A stretch of DNA of 64,000 bases. It comes from Nordella sp. HKS 07 (GTDB lineage: Bacteria; Pseudomonadota; Alphaproteobacteria; Rhizobiales; Aestuariivirgaceae). This document shows positions 42,433-51,030 of this stretch, in pieces; positions within the stretch are counted from its first letter, which is position 1; every line of letters begins with the position of its first letter. Both the position numbers and the translations under genes were made by a program. Below the pieces are notes generated by a model. That model was given only the letters and a program-made list of their open reading frames with translations, did not search any database and was not told where the DNA came from. The stretch covers positions 2,002,001 through 2,066,000 of the forward strand of contig NZ_CP049258.1 in the NCBI RefSeq assembly GCF_011046735.1. Reading direction: 5' to 3'.

Positions 42433-44136
42433 TCAAGCTCGCTCAACCCACCACTCCATTGTGTTCAGTCGATTGCGCTCGCCCTCCAGCCGGAGCCCCT
42501 CGGCCATTTGACCCCGCGTATCCCGAAGCCAGGTGCCCAGCTTCTTGGCCGATATCTCCTTCCCCGCGCTTGCTACCGCCATCAGCGCCTCCCGCAGCTC
42601 CGCGCCCCGTCGATTCCCTTCGATCTCCTCCTTAATCGAGAGGGGCACAATCATGTCCGCAGCCGTCTTCGCGTTCTCCTTGCCGCACCCAAACATCGCC
42701 GCAATCGCATGGAGGGCCGCCGCCTTCGCTTGCAGCTTCGGGTCGTTCTCGCGCACCGCCTCCATCGTCACCGCCGGGTCCGTCATCCCCAGCCACACCA
42801 GCGGCTCCCGCACAAACTGACTCCACCCCTCAAAGCTCGCCACCGGAGCCAGCTGCACCCGCTCTCCGCTCATCAGGTACGCCAGCGGGATCGTCAACGC
42901 CGCAGCCACATACTTCGCGCGGTTCGCCTCGATCATCGCCAGCGGATTCCGCCGAAACTCGCGCTGCCAGGGCTTCTCGATCTTCGCGTCCAGGTCCCCC
43001 TGAACCGTCCGCCTCGCCAGATCATCCATGATCGCAATGTTATTGCCGTTCGCCGTAAACACGCTGCAGTTCGAAATGATCTTCAGCCCACTCCCACCCA
43101 ACGGCCTCTGCGTCACCCGCTTCTCAGTTACCGCCTGGCAAAGCAGACTCGATCCGAGCGTCCCATTCAGGTTGTCGAGGCTGATCAGCGGCAGGCCCGT
43201 CATCATCGCACCCGCGATCCGCTTCTCCTGCTCCTCCACGTTCGAGGTTGCCGCGATCACGGCGCAACTTTCGCCCGTCGCAATCATGCTCGCAATGTTC
43301 ACAATGTACGATTTCCCGGAGCCTGCTTCCGGCGCCTTGAACAGGTGCAGGGGAGCCGCGTCGAGCGCGCTCCTCGCCATCGTACTCAGCACTAGTGACA
43401 GCGCCACCCCCTCGCTCGCCTCATCCACGAACGGAAACTCCTCGAACAGCTCCCGAAGCACGTCGAGTGCCCCCTCCGCCTCCTCGCGAGTCGGCTCAGG
43501 CGGGATCGACACCTGCAGCGCCGACGCCGCGAGCAGCATGCACGTCTCCTCGTCGTACCCCGGCTTATCGAGCAGCGTCCCATCGCGCCGGAGTGTCGGC
43601 GCATTCAGCACTCCATCCAGCCGCTTGAACGGCCAATCCCCTCGCGCCGCAAGAACCATCCCCACCACGTCGTTGCTCGGACCGATCTCTTTTCTTGAGC
43701 CCGGTTGCTGCCATCGAAACTGCTTCGACAGCGTCATCTTGAGATACGCCTCATCCAGTCCAACGAGGACCACGCCTGCGCCCGCTTGCACCGGACGCAC
43801 CAGCATCCCATCCCGTTGATAGATTGGCTCCCCCAACTCGACGAGCCGCCGCATCGCCTCCTCAGCCGCCTCCGCCACCCTCGACGCGCTCAGCACAATC
43901 GCCCGCGTCGGCTCCGTCCGAAGCGCGCTAGACTCCCGCCTGGACACGCTCGTCGTCAACACAGTCGGCAGTTGCACCTTGAACGGCACCACCTTCAGGT
44001 CGCGCCACTTCCCCGCGATCCGCTCGAGCTGCCTGTCCTCCTCCTTGAGAGCCTCATCAATCTCCACCCGCTGCTTCGCCACGATCTCCTTAAACTTGGC
44101 GTGCTTCTCGGGAGTCCATTTCACCTCTTCGCCCAT
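42433..44136 (-). CDS. Replication-type ATPase/helicase of the integrative element
   Basis: A 567-residue protein with Walker A in KAPEAGSGKSYIVNIASMIA (about residue 265) and a Walker B-like acidic region after it (MMTGLPLISLDNLNG). The C-terminus carries a short helical domain (KKLGTWLRDTRGQMAEGLRL) like DNA-binding ends of phage and plasmid replication ATPases. The start at 44136 is chosen because ATG overlaps the TGA of the gene before it (TGATG); a start at 44181 would lie inside that gene. Iteron-like repeats lie just beyond its stop. Likely replication protein, by family resemblance. Confidence 0.7.
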   Translation of the reverse strand: MGEEVKWTPEKHAKFKEIVAKQRVEIDEALKEEDRQLERIAGKWRDLKVVPFKVQLPTVLTTSVSRRESSALRTEPTRAIVLSASRVAEAAEEAMRRLVELGEPIYQRDGMLVRPVQAGAGVVLVGLDEAYLKMTLSKQFRWQQPGSRKEIGPSNDVVGMVLAARGDWPFKRLDGVLNAPTLRRDGTLLDKPGYDEETCMLLAASALQVSIPPEPTREEAEGALDVLRELFEEFPFVDEASEGVALSLVLSTMARSALDAAPLHLFKAPEAGSGKSYIVNIASMIATGESCAVIAATSNVEEQEKRIAGAMMTGLPLISLDNLNGTLGSSLLCQAVTEKRVTQRPLGGSGLKIISNCSVFTANGNNIAIMDDLARRTVQGDLDAKIEKPWQREFRRNPLAMIEANRAKYVAAALTIPLAYLMSGERVQLAPVASFEGWSQFVREPLVWLGMTDPAVTMEAVRENDPKLQAKAAALHAIAAMFGCGKENAKTAADMIVPLSIKEEIEGNRRGAELREALMAVASAGKEISAKKLGTWLRDTRGQMAEGLRLEGERNRLNTMEWWVERA

Positions 44137-44639
44137 CAGTACCGCCAGCCATCCCACGGTCGCCGGTCCCGCTTCTGCCACCGCTTTATACGGCCCGTGT
44201 TCCGCGCCCGCCGCTTTGGACGGCGCGTGGTGCCCCGCAAACGGCCCACCACCGGCCGTTCCGCATCCCGCCCATCATCCACCGGCCAATCAGCATCCCG
44301 CCCCCCACGGTCATCCCCACCCCCACCGTCATCCACCACGATCCCCCGCCGCGCCAATGCCGCCCGCGCCATCGCCCCGATCTCCTCCAGCGCATACTCC
44401 ATCATCGCCAGGTACTCCTCATGCGGACAGCCCTGTTTCACAGACTGCACGAACACCTCCCGCACCGCCCGCAACATCCGCACTATCTCGACTGGATCAC
44501 CCTCCTCAAGCGCCCCCTGCAGCATCGCTTCCATAGTGTGCACCACACTCAGCGCGCGCGGGTCCTTGTACGGCGACCAGCCAATCCACCGATGCTCGAA
44601 GCACCGCGGCCACGCAACCCCCGGCATCATCTCTCTCAT
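44136..44639 (-). CDS. Hypothetical protein, coupled to the replication ATPase
   Basis: A 167-residue protein without a recognised family. The first 95 residues look folded and helical (AVREVFVQSVKQGCPHEEYL). The rest is low-complexity glycine, aspartate and arginine (VVDDGGGGDDRGGRDADWPV). Its ATG overlaps the stop of the gene before it by four bases and its TGA overlaps the ATPase start, so it is part of a tightly coupled operon. Confidence 0.6.
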   Translation of the reverse strand: MREMMPGVAWPRCFEHRWIGWSPYKDPRALSVVHTMEAMLQGALEEGDPVEIVRMLRAVREVFVQSVKQGCPHEEYLAMMEYALEEIGAMARAALARRGIVVDDGGGGDDRGGRDADWPVDDGRDAERPVVGRLRGTTRRPKRRARNTGRIKRWQKRDRRPWDGWRY

Positions 44640-44947
44640 TTCTGCTCCTTGTACAGCTTCGCGTCCTCGCCCACCTGATCATTCCACCAGACGCCCGTTG
44701 CACTCGGGTACAGCTGCAATTGCTGCCCCGCCCGGAAGTCCGGCACGCCCACCCCACTCGCAAAATGTTCAATCACGTCCGCATGGCAGATCAGGCCCGT
44801 CGGCTCTAGAAAGTCTACTACCGGCTTCGACTCCACCGGATACCGCCGCCGCATCTCCGCCTACTTGGCATCCACCCTCGAAAACTGCTCACGTGTGAAG
44901 TTCTTCGCTGTGATCTCGCGCAACCTATCCCGGTGATTCATTGTCAT
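44636..44947 (-). pseudogene. Hypothetical gene with in-frame amber codon
   Basis: From ATG at 44947 the frame reads MTMNHRDRLREITAKN, then FTREQFSRVDAK, then TAG (44861-44863), then AEMRRRYPVESKPVVDFLEP and on to the stop at 44636. Both ends overlap neighbouring genes by four bases (ATGA), so the whole 104-codon frame was one gene. It is now split, or is read through, or restarts at ATG 44854 to give 72 residues. No family is recognised. Confidence 0.55.
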
Positions 44948-45192
44948 TGCAGTTGTCCTTTCACATCAAATTCCGCCGTGCTGTGCACCTTCTTCCCCAA
45001 CCGTGAGCGCGCCCACTCCAGCGCCTCACCCCACTCGTACAGGGGCACCCGCCCGAACCGCCGGAACGGCGGCCCGCCCCCTCGTGTCGCCATCGTCGCC
45101 AGGGTGGTTGCGCTGATCGTGAAGCCCTCAGCCGTCAGGGCGTCTGCCAGGGCGCGGCGTCTTAACAGGCTCATGTCGGTACGCATACTCAT
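44944..45192 (-). CDS. Small helix-turn-helix DNA-binding protein, excisionase-like
   Basis: About 82 residues: LLRRRALADALTAEGFTISA, TLATMATRGGGPPFRRFGRV, PLYEWGEALEWARSRLGKK. The pattern of helix, turn, R-GGGPPFRRFGRVPLY is that of AlpA/excisionase-type winged-helix proteins found beside integrases. The start at 45192 (MSMRTDMSLLRR) was chosen by homologous length; a longer in-frame start exists at 45261. It heads the minus-strand operon, and its stop overlaps the next start by four bases. Confidence 0.65.
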   Translation of the reverse strand: MSMRTDMSLLRRRALADALTAEGFTISATTLATMATRGGGPPFRRFGRVPLYEWGEALEWARSRLGKKVHSTAEFDVKGQLQ

Positions 45193-45992
45193 AGCCTTCG
45201 CGTTTTCCGTGGCGCAACAAGACAACGGGCATGGTTTTAATATTCCAACAACATCGCGCAAATGGTATGGATTGTCAAATTACAATTTTGGTAAATCATT
45301 GATATGTATGAGGTTTTGGGAGCTAAATCACAAGTTTCGAGCCATGTTGCGAACCTCGGGATTCAAATCACAAGCCTTGCGAGACAAATTACGAGTCCCT
45401 CGGAGCGCAAGATTTGCGCGCCAGGTTCTCGGCATGCCGAGTCTGGCACATCATCGAGTTTCGCGCTTATTCACCCAAACCTCGCGCGCGCGAGATCAGG
45501 ACTCCTCCATTTTCCGAGTCCTCAACTTTGAGTCCAATCTCGCCGAGTTCGGGTCGTCACTTCGAGGGGAGCGCGGGCCGAGTTTGCGCAACTAGACTCC
45601 AATCGAGTCCACGCGCCCGGACTCAGTCGGCTCAAGTCCCTGTGTTTAGACTCGAGCCTGGATCAAGGAATCAGGTGATCTCTGTTTCCCTCAAACTAGA
45701 GTATCCGAGTCCTTGTAACGAAACGGACACCGAGAAGAAGCAAGAGCAGCACTGCCCAGCAAGATTCCAGACATTAGCGCTAAGGGGGGCGTTTCCTTGT
45801 AAATATTGGCCCGTATGTAGGGCTCCATGGCATATAATAACAAGTATTTGACAGCTATTCGCAAGCAGCAAGGTTGCCAAGGTTCTACATCACGCGGCCA
45901 TGGGCTGCGAGGAAGACTTCTTTGTCCCGGGGTCGATTCCGCGTCCCAGTCCTCGAACTTAGAAGTAAGTATATTGGATAAAGAGGAAAGCC
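45193..45992. other. Long non-coding region between divergent genes of the element
   Basis: About 800 bases without a supported gene, between the excisionase-like gene and two plus-strand genes. It has low GC at both ends and a cluster of GANTC sites in the middle (45360-45711). It is the natural place for the control region or origin of the element. Open frames here show no family and are rejected. Confidence 0.55.
45360..45711. promoter_or_regulatory. Dense cluster of GANTC (CcrM-type) methylation sites
   Basis: Twelve GANTC sites start at 45360, 45393, 45439, 45500, 45516, 45530, 45595, 45605, 45620, 45649, 45668 and 45707. Random sequence would give about one per 256 bases. GANTC is the target of the cell-cycle methyltransferase CcrM in alphaproteobacteria, so methylation state could control replication or transcription of the element. 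That role is inferred. Confidence 0.6.
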
Positions 45993-46265
45993 ATGCCGCT
46001 GTCGAGTTCAGAACAACAGCAGATTCAAGACATAATAGATTCTGCGACACCTGAGGGGCGTCGGCAACTGAGAGCTGATGCAGAAATTAGATTGGCTCGA
46101 GTGAACACGCTAATGGACCAGAAGCTCCTTTCGCGTGAAGAGAGTGAGGCAGGTTATGTTGCGATAGAAGTGTTAGTCCGCACGGAGGCCACGGAACTGG
46201 GAAAGGGCTGGCTTTTCCGCGCAAAGCGGCGCGTTCAACTCGTCCAGATGTACTTGGGGAGCTAG
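45993..46265 (+). CDS. Hypothetical protein, small
   Basis: A 90-residue charged helical protein (MPLSSSEQQQIQDIIDSATP at the start, AKRRVQLVQMYLGS at the end). GAGGAAAG stands seven bases before the ATG. The next gene follows after three bases, so the two form an operon. Base composition is lower in GC than the rest of the element, which suggests a separate origin. No family recognised. Confidence 0.6.
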   Translation: MPLSSSEQQQIQDIIDSATPEGRRQLRADAEIRLARVNTLMDQKLLSREESEAGYVAIEVLVRTEATELGKGWLFRAKRRVQLVQMYLGS

Positions 46266-46268
46266 CCC

Positions 46269-46679
46269 ATGTTTGGATTTTTAATACGCAGCGAAGTGAA
46301 CGATGATGCTGTTCGCCTCAAGACTTTAGTTGATCAAGCAGTCTCAAGATACCTCTCGCTATCGCGCGAGGAACTTAAAACGACGATTCCTCAAGCCTTC
46401 CCTGAAAGCTTACATCACATAGATCACTCCGGTGTAAATTTCATCTTTCCAGAATTCAAAGAATTTCTTTTTATGCTGAAAACAGGATACGACGCTCATA
46501 TGTCGTTGTCAGTTCTGGGACGGGGTAAGTATGCGGGCTTTATACTTAGCGTAGGAGATAAGAATTGGAATTGTTCGGTGTCGGATGGGATTGCCTATCG
46601 CGCCACCGGAGGGGCAAAGAAACTAGCTCAGTTGATGGAAAAGAAATTCAACGTTTTCGATGCGACCAGATTTATGTAA
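46269..46679 (+). CDS. Hypothetical protein
   Basis: A 136-residue protein, second in a two-gene operon (three-base gap). It contains LSLSREELKTTIPQAFPESL and FIFPEFKEFLFMLKTGYDAH. It has no signal peptide and no family that I recognise. GC is low for this window. Cargo gene of the integrative element, by position between its control region and integrase. Confidence 0.6.
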   Translation: MFGFLIRSEVNDDAVRLKTLVDQAVSRYLSLSREELKTTIPQAFPESLHHIDHSGVNFIFPEFKEFLFMLKTGYDAHMSLSVLGRGKYAGFILSVGDKNWNCSVSDGIAYRATGGAKKLAQLMEKKFNVFDATRFM

Positions 46680-46786
46680 CAGTTCCGTTAGATTGCGAGC
46701 GAGTATCCGCAAACAGAGGGCCCACCTTCGCAAAACCGCCCAACGGGCTCACGGATAGATGGCTAGCTATGTAGCGGAAAGCGCCG

Positions 46787-47986
46787 CTAGCCTGCAGCGC
46801 ACATCCTTTTCAGTGTCTCACCCGCCACGCGATCCGCCGCCGCAAGGAGCACCGCGTCCGCCGAGTGCATGTACCGACTCGTCACGGTCCATCGCTTGTG
46901 GCCGATGAGGGCGGCGATGGTCGGCTCGGAAAGCCCGAGGTCCGCCGCAAGGGAAGCGAATGAGTGCCGGAGCACGTGGGGCGTGACGTCCTTGGGCAAA
47001 CCCAGGCTCGTCCAAAACCCGCCCAGCTCCAATCGGTATCCTCGCGTCGGCGGGAACGCGAGCTCGCCCGAGAGGCCCAGCACCTTCATATCCGCCAGCA
47101 CTGCGCACGCGGCCTCCGAGAGCGGCCTCAAGCTCTCTCCGGTCTTGGTGTCACCTAGCCTGCACGTCCGCCGCTCCAGATCTACTTCGCGCCACGTGAG
47201 CCCGAGCGCCTCGCCCGAGCGCCAGCCGGTGAGCGCGAGGAAACGGACCGCCGCGACGGAGGGCGGCCATGCGTCCGTCCGGAGTGCGGCCCCGAGCGCC
47301 GCGTACTCCGCGTCGCTGAGTCGACGCGTGCGGCGTCCATCAGCCGGGCGCACTACACCGCGCACCGGATTGTCCGGGCGGAGCTTTTGGCGCACGGCAT
47401 AAGTGAAGATGCCGCCGAGCAGCCCCACCGTGCGACTCGCGGTGCCCATGCCCCCCTCGACGATGATGGCGCGCCCTTCCTTCGTCTTGATGTTAGCCTT
47501 AGTCTTCCCATTCGCGACGTCGTGCATAAAGCGCTCGATATCGTTCGATGTGACCTCCACCACGCTGCGGCGACCCAGGAGCGGCTTGATGTGCCGCTCG
47601 ACGCGGCCCCGGTCGGTCACGAGGGTGCTCGGTTTCTTCGCTCTGCGGAGGCGCGTCATGAGGCGTCCGGACTCCGCGTCCGATATGTACCGGTCACAGA
47701 GTTCGGCGACCGTGCATCCCGCCGAGCTCGCGGCGGGATCACGCTTCTGCGCCACCTCGCCGAGCAGACGCCGCGCCTCCTCGCGCGCAGTCTCGGGCGT
47801 CCAAGGCGCACCGTGCCTCCCGATGGTATAGAAGCGTTGGCGGCCCTCGGCGGTTCGGTAGAAGAGAACGTAGGATACTGCGGTCGAGCGCTGGCGGCGG
47901 GCGTGAAACCCCGGTACTGCCGAGTCCCAGATTGATTGGTTGGGTTCGAGGGCCCGCACGTCCCTGCGCCCGATGCGTTTCGCCAT
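46787..47986 (-). CDS. Tyrosine recombinase (phage-type integrase)
   Basis: A protein of about 399 residues. An N-terminal arm-binding region (SYVLFYRTAEGRQRFYTIGR) and a core-binding part precede the catalytic domain: LTGWRSGEALGLTWREVD (Arg), HVLRHSFASLAADLG (His-x-x-Arg), GHKRWTVTSRYMHSAD (His and nucleophile Tyr). All catalytic residues are present. The start at 47986 is supported by GGAGG upstream; a longer frame to 48049 lacks one. It lies at the right edge of the accessory region, with pabB starting 187 bases further on. Confidence 0.93.
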   Translation of the reverse strand: MAKRIGRRDVRALEPNQSIWDSAVPGFHARRQRSTAVSYVLFYRTAEGRQRFYTIGRHGAPWTPETAREEARRLLGEVAQKRDPAASSAGCTVAELCDRYISDAESGRLMTRLRRAKKPSTLVTDRGRVERHIKPLLGRRSVVEVTSNDIERFMHDVANGKTKANIKTKEGRAIIVEGGMGTASRTVGLLGGIFTYAVRQKLRPDNPVRGVVRPADGRRTRRLSDAEYAALGAALRTDAWPPSVAAVRFLALTGWRSGEALGLTWREVDLERRTCRLGDTKTGESLRPLSEAACAVLADMKVLGLSGELAFPPTRGYRLELGGFWTSLGLPKDVTPHVLRHSFASLAADLGLSEPTIAALIGHKRWTVTSRYMHSADAVLLAAADRVAGETLKRMCAAG

Positions 47987-48172
47987 CCGTGCCTCCACGG
48001 AAAATTCCAGTAGGGGCCTAGTAAGCACATAGAAAGCAAAAATGCGCAAGATGATGCAAAAGACAACAACCCAACGCAGGCCAAAATTGCCATTTTGTTC
48101 TCGTACATCAATGATTTATGCAAATTGGCGCAATGGCCCAAAACCCCGCCCGATTGCCTATATGAGGCGACC

Positions 48173-49567
48173 ATGAAACATGTCCCTGCGTCCACCGGCG
48201 AGGTGCTGCGGCGCGAGATCGCTTATGGCGATCCGGCCCTGCTGCTGCGCCGTTTTGCGCGCCAGAAGGACCTGACCTTCCTCGACAGCGCGCTTCCGCA
48301 GGGCGAGCTTGGCCGCTACTCCTACATCGCGGCCGATCCTTTCGAGACCTTTACGCTGGCGGAAGGCGAAGGAGGCCTCGCGGCGCTGGCGCGCCTCGAC
48401 CGCCGGTTGAAACGCTGGAGCCTGCCGCGCGCTCCTGAATTGCCGCCCTTCCAGGGTGGCTTCGCCGGCTATATCGCCTATGAATTCGCCCGCCTGCTCG
48501 AGCCGCAGATCATGGCGAGGACCCCGCCGCCCGACATCGCGCCGATCTTGCTGCACGCTTACGACACGGTCGTCGCTTTCGATCATCAGGCCCGGCGCTG
48601 CTGGATCGTCTCGACCGGCTTTCCAGAGACCGATCCGGAGGAACGCATCCGGCGCGCCGAACGGCGCATCGCCGAGATCGAGAATCTGTGCCTGACGCCC
48701 GAACCCGCACTAGCCGGCGATTACGTCATCGCGAGCTGGCGGTCGAACTTCACACGTGCCGACTACGAGGCGGCGATCCAGCGCACCATCGACTACATCC
48801 TGGCCGGCGATATCTTCCAGGCTAATATCGCGCAGCGCTTCGACGCCGAAATTCCGCCTGGCTTCGATCCCCTCGCCTTCTATCTCAATCTGCGCAAGCT
48901 CAATCCGGCGACCTTCGGCGCTTTTCTCGATTATGGCGCGGTGAAGGTCGCATCGAGTTCGCCCGAGCGCCTCGTCAGTTTCGACGGCGAGACCGCCGAG
49001 GCGCGCCCGATCAAGGGCACCAGGCGGCGCGACGCCAATGCGAGCATCGATGCGGAGCTCAAGGCCGAGCTCCTCGCCAGCCGCAAGGACCGCGCCGAGA
49101 ATGTGATGATCGTCGATCTCCTGCGCAATGATCTCTCGCGCGTCGCCGAGCCCGGCACGGTGCAGGTGCCGGTGCTGTGCGGTCTGGAAAGCTACGCCTC
49201 GGTGCATCATCTCACCTCCGTCGTCACCGGCCGCCTCGCTGCCGGGAAGAGCCGCGGCGACCTCATCGCCGCCTGCTTCCCCGGCGGCTCGATCACCGGG
49301 GCTCCGAAGATGCGGGCCCAGGAGATCATCGCCGAGATCGAGCGCGTGCCGCGCAATGTCTATTGCGGCTCGATCGGCTTCCTGAGCTTCACGGGCGAAA
49401 TGGATCTCAATATCGCCATCCGCACCGTTCTCTTCCATGAGGGGCGCGCCGAGTTCCAGGGCGGTGGCGGCATCACCGCCAAGTCGCATCCGGCCGACGA
49501 ATATGAGGAGACGCTCGCCAAGGTGGCGCGTATCGCCCGGAGCTTCGAGAGGCGGGACGCGACATGA
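48173..49567 (+). CDS. pabB: Aminodeoxychorismate synthase component I
   Basis: A 464-residue chorismate-binding enzyme making 4-amino-4-deoxychorismate for folate. Family marks: the N-terminal LRREIAYGDPALLLRRFARQ; FQANIAQRFDAEIPPGFDPL; RPIKGTRRRDA (the lysine of PIKGT distinguishes PabB from TrpE); RNDLSRV; FPGGSITGAPKMRA; FQGGGGITAKSHPADEYEET. The start at MKHVPAS (48173) fits the family; a longer in-frame ATG at 48095 lies in upstream DNA. It overlaps pabA by four bases. First core gene after the accessory region. Confidence 0.92.
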   Translation: MKHVPASTGEVLRREIAYGDPALLLRRFARQKDLTFLDSALPQGELGRYSYIAADPFETFTLAEGEGGLAALARLDRRLKRWSLPRAPELPPFQGGFAGYIAYEFARLLEPQIMARTPPPDIAPILLHAYDTVVAFDHQARRCWIVSTGFPETDPEERIRRAERRIAEIENLCLTPEPALAGDYVIASWRSNFTRADYEAAIQRTIDYILAGDIFQANIAQRFDAEIPPGFDPLAFYLNLRKLNPATFGAFLDYGAVKVASSSPERLVSFDGETAEARPIKGTRRRDANASIDAELKAELLASRKDRAENVMIVDLLRNDLSRVAEPGTVQVPVLCGLESYASVHHLTSVVTGRLAAGKSRGDLIAACFPGGSITGAPKMRAQEIIAEIERVPRNVYCGSIGFLSFTGEMDLNIAIRTVLFHEGRAEFQGGGGITAKSHPADEYEETLAKVARIARSFERRDAT

Positions 49568-50127
49568 TCCTCGTCATCGATAATTACGATTCCTTCGTGC
49601 ACAATGTGACGCGGTATCTGCGCGAACTCGGCGCGGAAGCCGAAGTCAAGCGTAATGACGCGCTTACCGCCGACAGGATCAGCGATGATGTGCGGGGCAT
49701 CGTGATCTCGCCGGGCCCGTGTACGCCGCATGAAGCCGGCGTTTCGCTCGACATCGTGCGCCAATTGTCCGGACATGTCCCCATTCTCGGCATCTGCCTC
49801 GGCCATCAATGTATCGGTGAGGCGTTCGGCGGCAAGGTGACGCGCGCCAGACGTCCCATGCATGGCGAGGCCTCCGCCATTCGCCATCAGGGATCGGGCG
49901 TGCTGTCGGGACTGCCCGACGGTTTCAATGCCGGACGTTATCATTCACTCATCGTCGAGCTTGGCGGCGGTGAACCCTTGACCGTCACCGCGCGCTCGGA
50001 GGATGGCGAGATCATGGGGATCGAACACAAGACCCATCCGACCTATGGCGTGCAGTTCCATCCCGAGTCGGTGCTGACCGAGCATGGCTACGACATCCTG
50101 CGCAATTTCCTGAAGGCGGCTGGATGA
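49564..50127 (+). CDS. pabA: Aminodeoxychorismate synthase component II (glutamine amidotransferase)
   Basis: A 187-residue class I amidotransferase that feeds ammonia to PabB. Catalytic triad visible: Cys in PILGICLGHQCIGEAFGG, and His-Glu in GVQFHPESVLTEHG. It overlaps pabB upstream and pabC downstream by four bases each, so the three form a coupled p-aminobenzoate operon. In some bacteria the same protein also serves TrpE. Confidence 0.92.
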   Translation: MILVIDNYDSFVHNVTRYLRELGAEAEVKRNDALTADRISDDVRGIVISPGPCTPHEAGVSLDIVRQLSGHVPILGICLGHQCIGEAFGGKVTRARRPMHGEASAIRHQGSGVLSGLPDGFNAGRYHSLIVELGGGEPLTVTARSEDGEIMGIEHKTHPTYGVQFHPESVLTEHGYDILRNFLKAAG

Positions 50128-50972
50128 GCGCGACCGTCTGGTTCAAGGGCACACTCGTCAACGGCACGCTCGCCGTCGACCCGGGCGATCGCGGATTCCT
50201 GCTGGGAGACGGCCTCTTTGAAACCATCGCCGTGTTCAACGGCAGTCCCATATGGCTCACCGAGCATCTCGACCGGATGTTGGCGGGCGCAGCGCTTCTC
50301 GGTATCCCGGCCGATCGCGCTTCGATCGCAGCCGCCGTCGCGGAGACCTTGCGCGCGGGCGCACATCGCCACGGCATATTGCGCATCACTTTGACGCGCG
50401 GAGCTGGTGTGCGCGGGCTTGCCGCGAATGGCGCCGAGCCGAGTCTGCTTGTCACCGCAAATCCGTGGGTCAAAGGCACGCTTTTCGCGCCGGCGACGCT
50501 TTTCACCTCGACAATCCGGCGCAATGAGACATCGCCCGTCTCGCGCCTCAAGACGCTTTCCTACATGGATAATATCCTGGCCGTACGCGAGGCGGCGGCG
50601 GCTCAATGCGATGATGCGCTTTTCCTCAACACCAGAGGTGAGGTCGCCGCCACGACCATCGCCAATATCTTCATCCGGCGCGGCGGCCGGCTGGCGACGC
50701 CGCCTTTGAGTGCAGGCATCCTGCCCGGCATCGCCCGGCAGAAGCTCTTGTCCCTGACGCAAGCCGTTGAAAGGGAGATCGCGCCGTCCGAGCTTCACGA
50801 CGCCGAGGCGGTGTTCCTCACCAACAGCCTGCGCCTCGTCCGCCCGGTGCATGCCTTGGACGGCCGGGCGCTGCGTCATGACGATGCGGCATTGGCGCGC
50901 TATTTCGAACATTTATGCACCGAAATCGTTCGGGAATCGGGCCTCGACCCGCGTGAGGCGGATGCGCTTTGA
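50124..50972 (+). CDS. pabC: Aminodeoxychorismate lyase (class IV aminotransferase family)
   Basis: A 282-residue PLP enzyme completing p-aminobenzoate synthesis. Marks: DRGFLLGDGLFETIAVF near residue 21; SRLKTLSYMDNILAVREA with the PLP lysine (about residue 145); GEVAATTIANIFI; and PLSAGILPGIARQK. Operon context with pabB and pabA makes the lyase role more likely than a branched-chain or D-amino acid aminotransferase. Confidence 0.87.
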   Translation: MSATVWFKGTLVNGTLAVDPGDRGFLLGDGLFETIAVFNGSPIWLTEHLDRMLAGAALLGIPADRASIAAAVAETLRAGAHRHGILRITLTRGAGVRGLAANGAEPSLLVTANPWVKGTLFAPATLFTSTIRRNETSPVSRLKTLSYMDNILAVREAAAAQCDDALFLNTRGEVAATTIANIFIRRGGRLATPPLSAGILPGIARQKLLSLTQAVEREIAPSELHDAEAVFLTNSLRLVRPVHALDGRALRHDDAALARYFEHLCTEIVRESGLDPREADAL

Positions 50973-51030
50973 CCTTGTCAGGGCCGACCTCGCGGACTAG
51001 TTTGCCGCTCAAATCTCTAAGGACATCGCC

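Noticed and set aside
42316-44898. Arginine/histidine/proline-rich plus-strand frames opposite the replication ATPase
   Set aside because: Antisense shadows; the minus-strand genes have overlapping starts and stops, a Walker A motif and plausible protein composition.
45304-45851. Open frames through the GANTC-rich region
   Set aside because: No ribosome binding sites or families, and composition dominated by serine and arginine from the repeated GAGTC and GACTC words.
24930-48128. AATTGGCGCAAT near 24930 and near 48117 as possible attachment-site repeats
   Set aside because: Twelve shared bases are expected by chance many times in 64 kb, and the flanks do not match.
15907-48165. ATTGCCTATATGA shared upstream of priA and pabB
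   Set aside because: A 13-base match is expected by chance at this length, and the two copies have opposite orientation relative to their genes.
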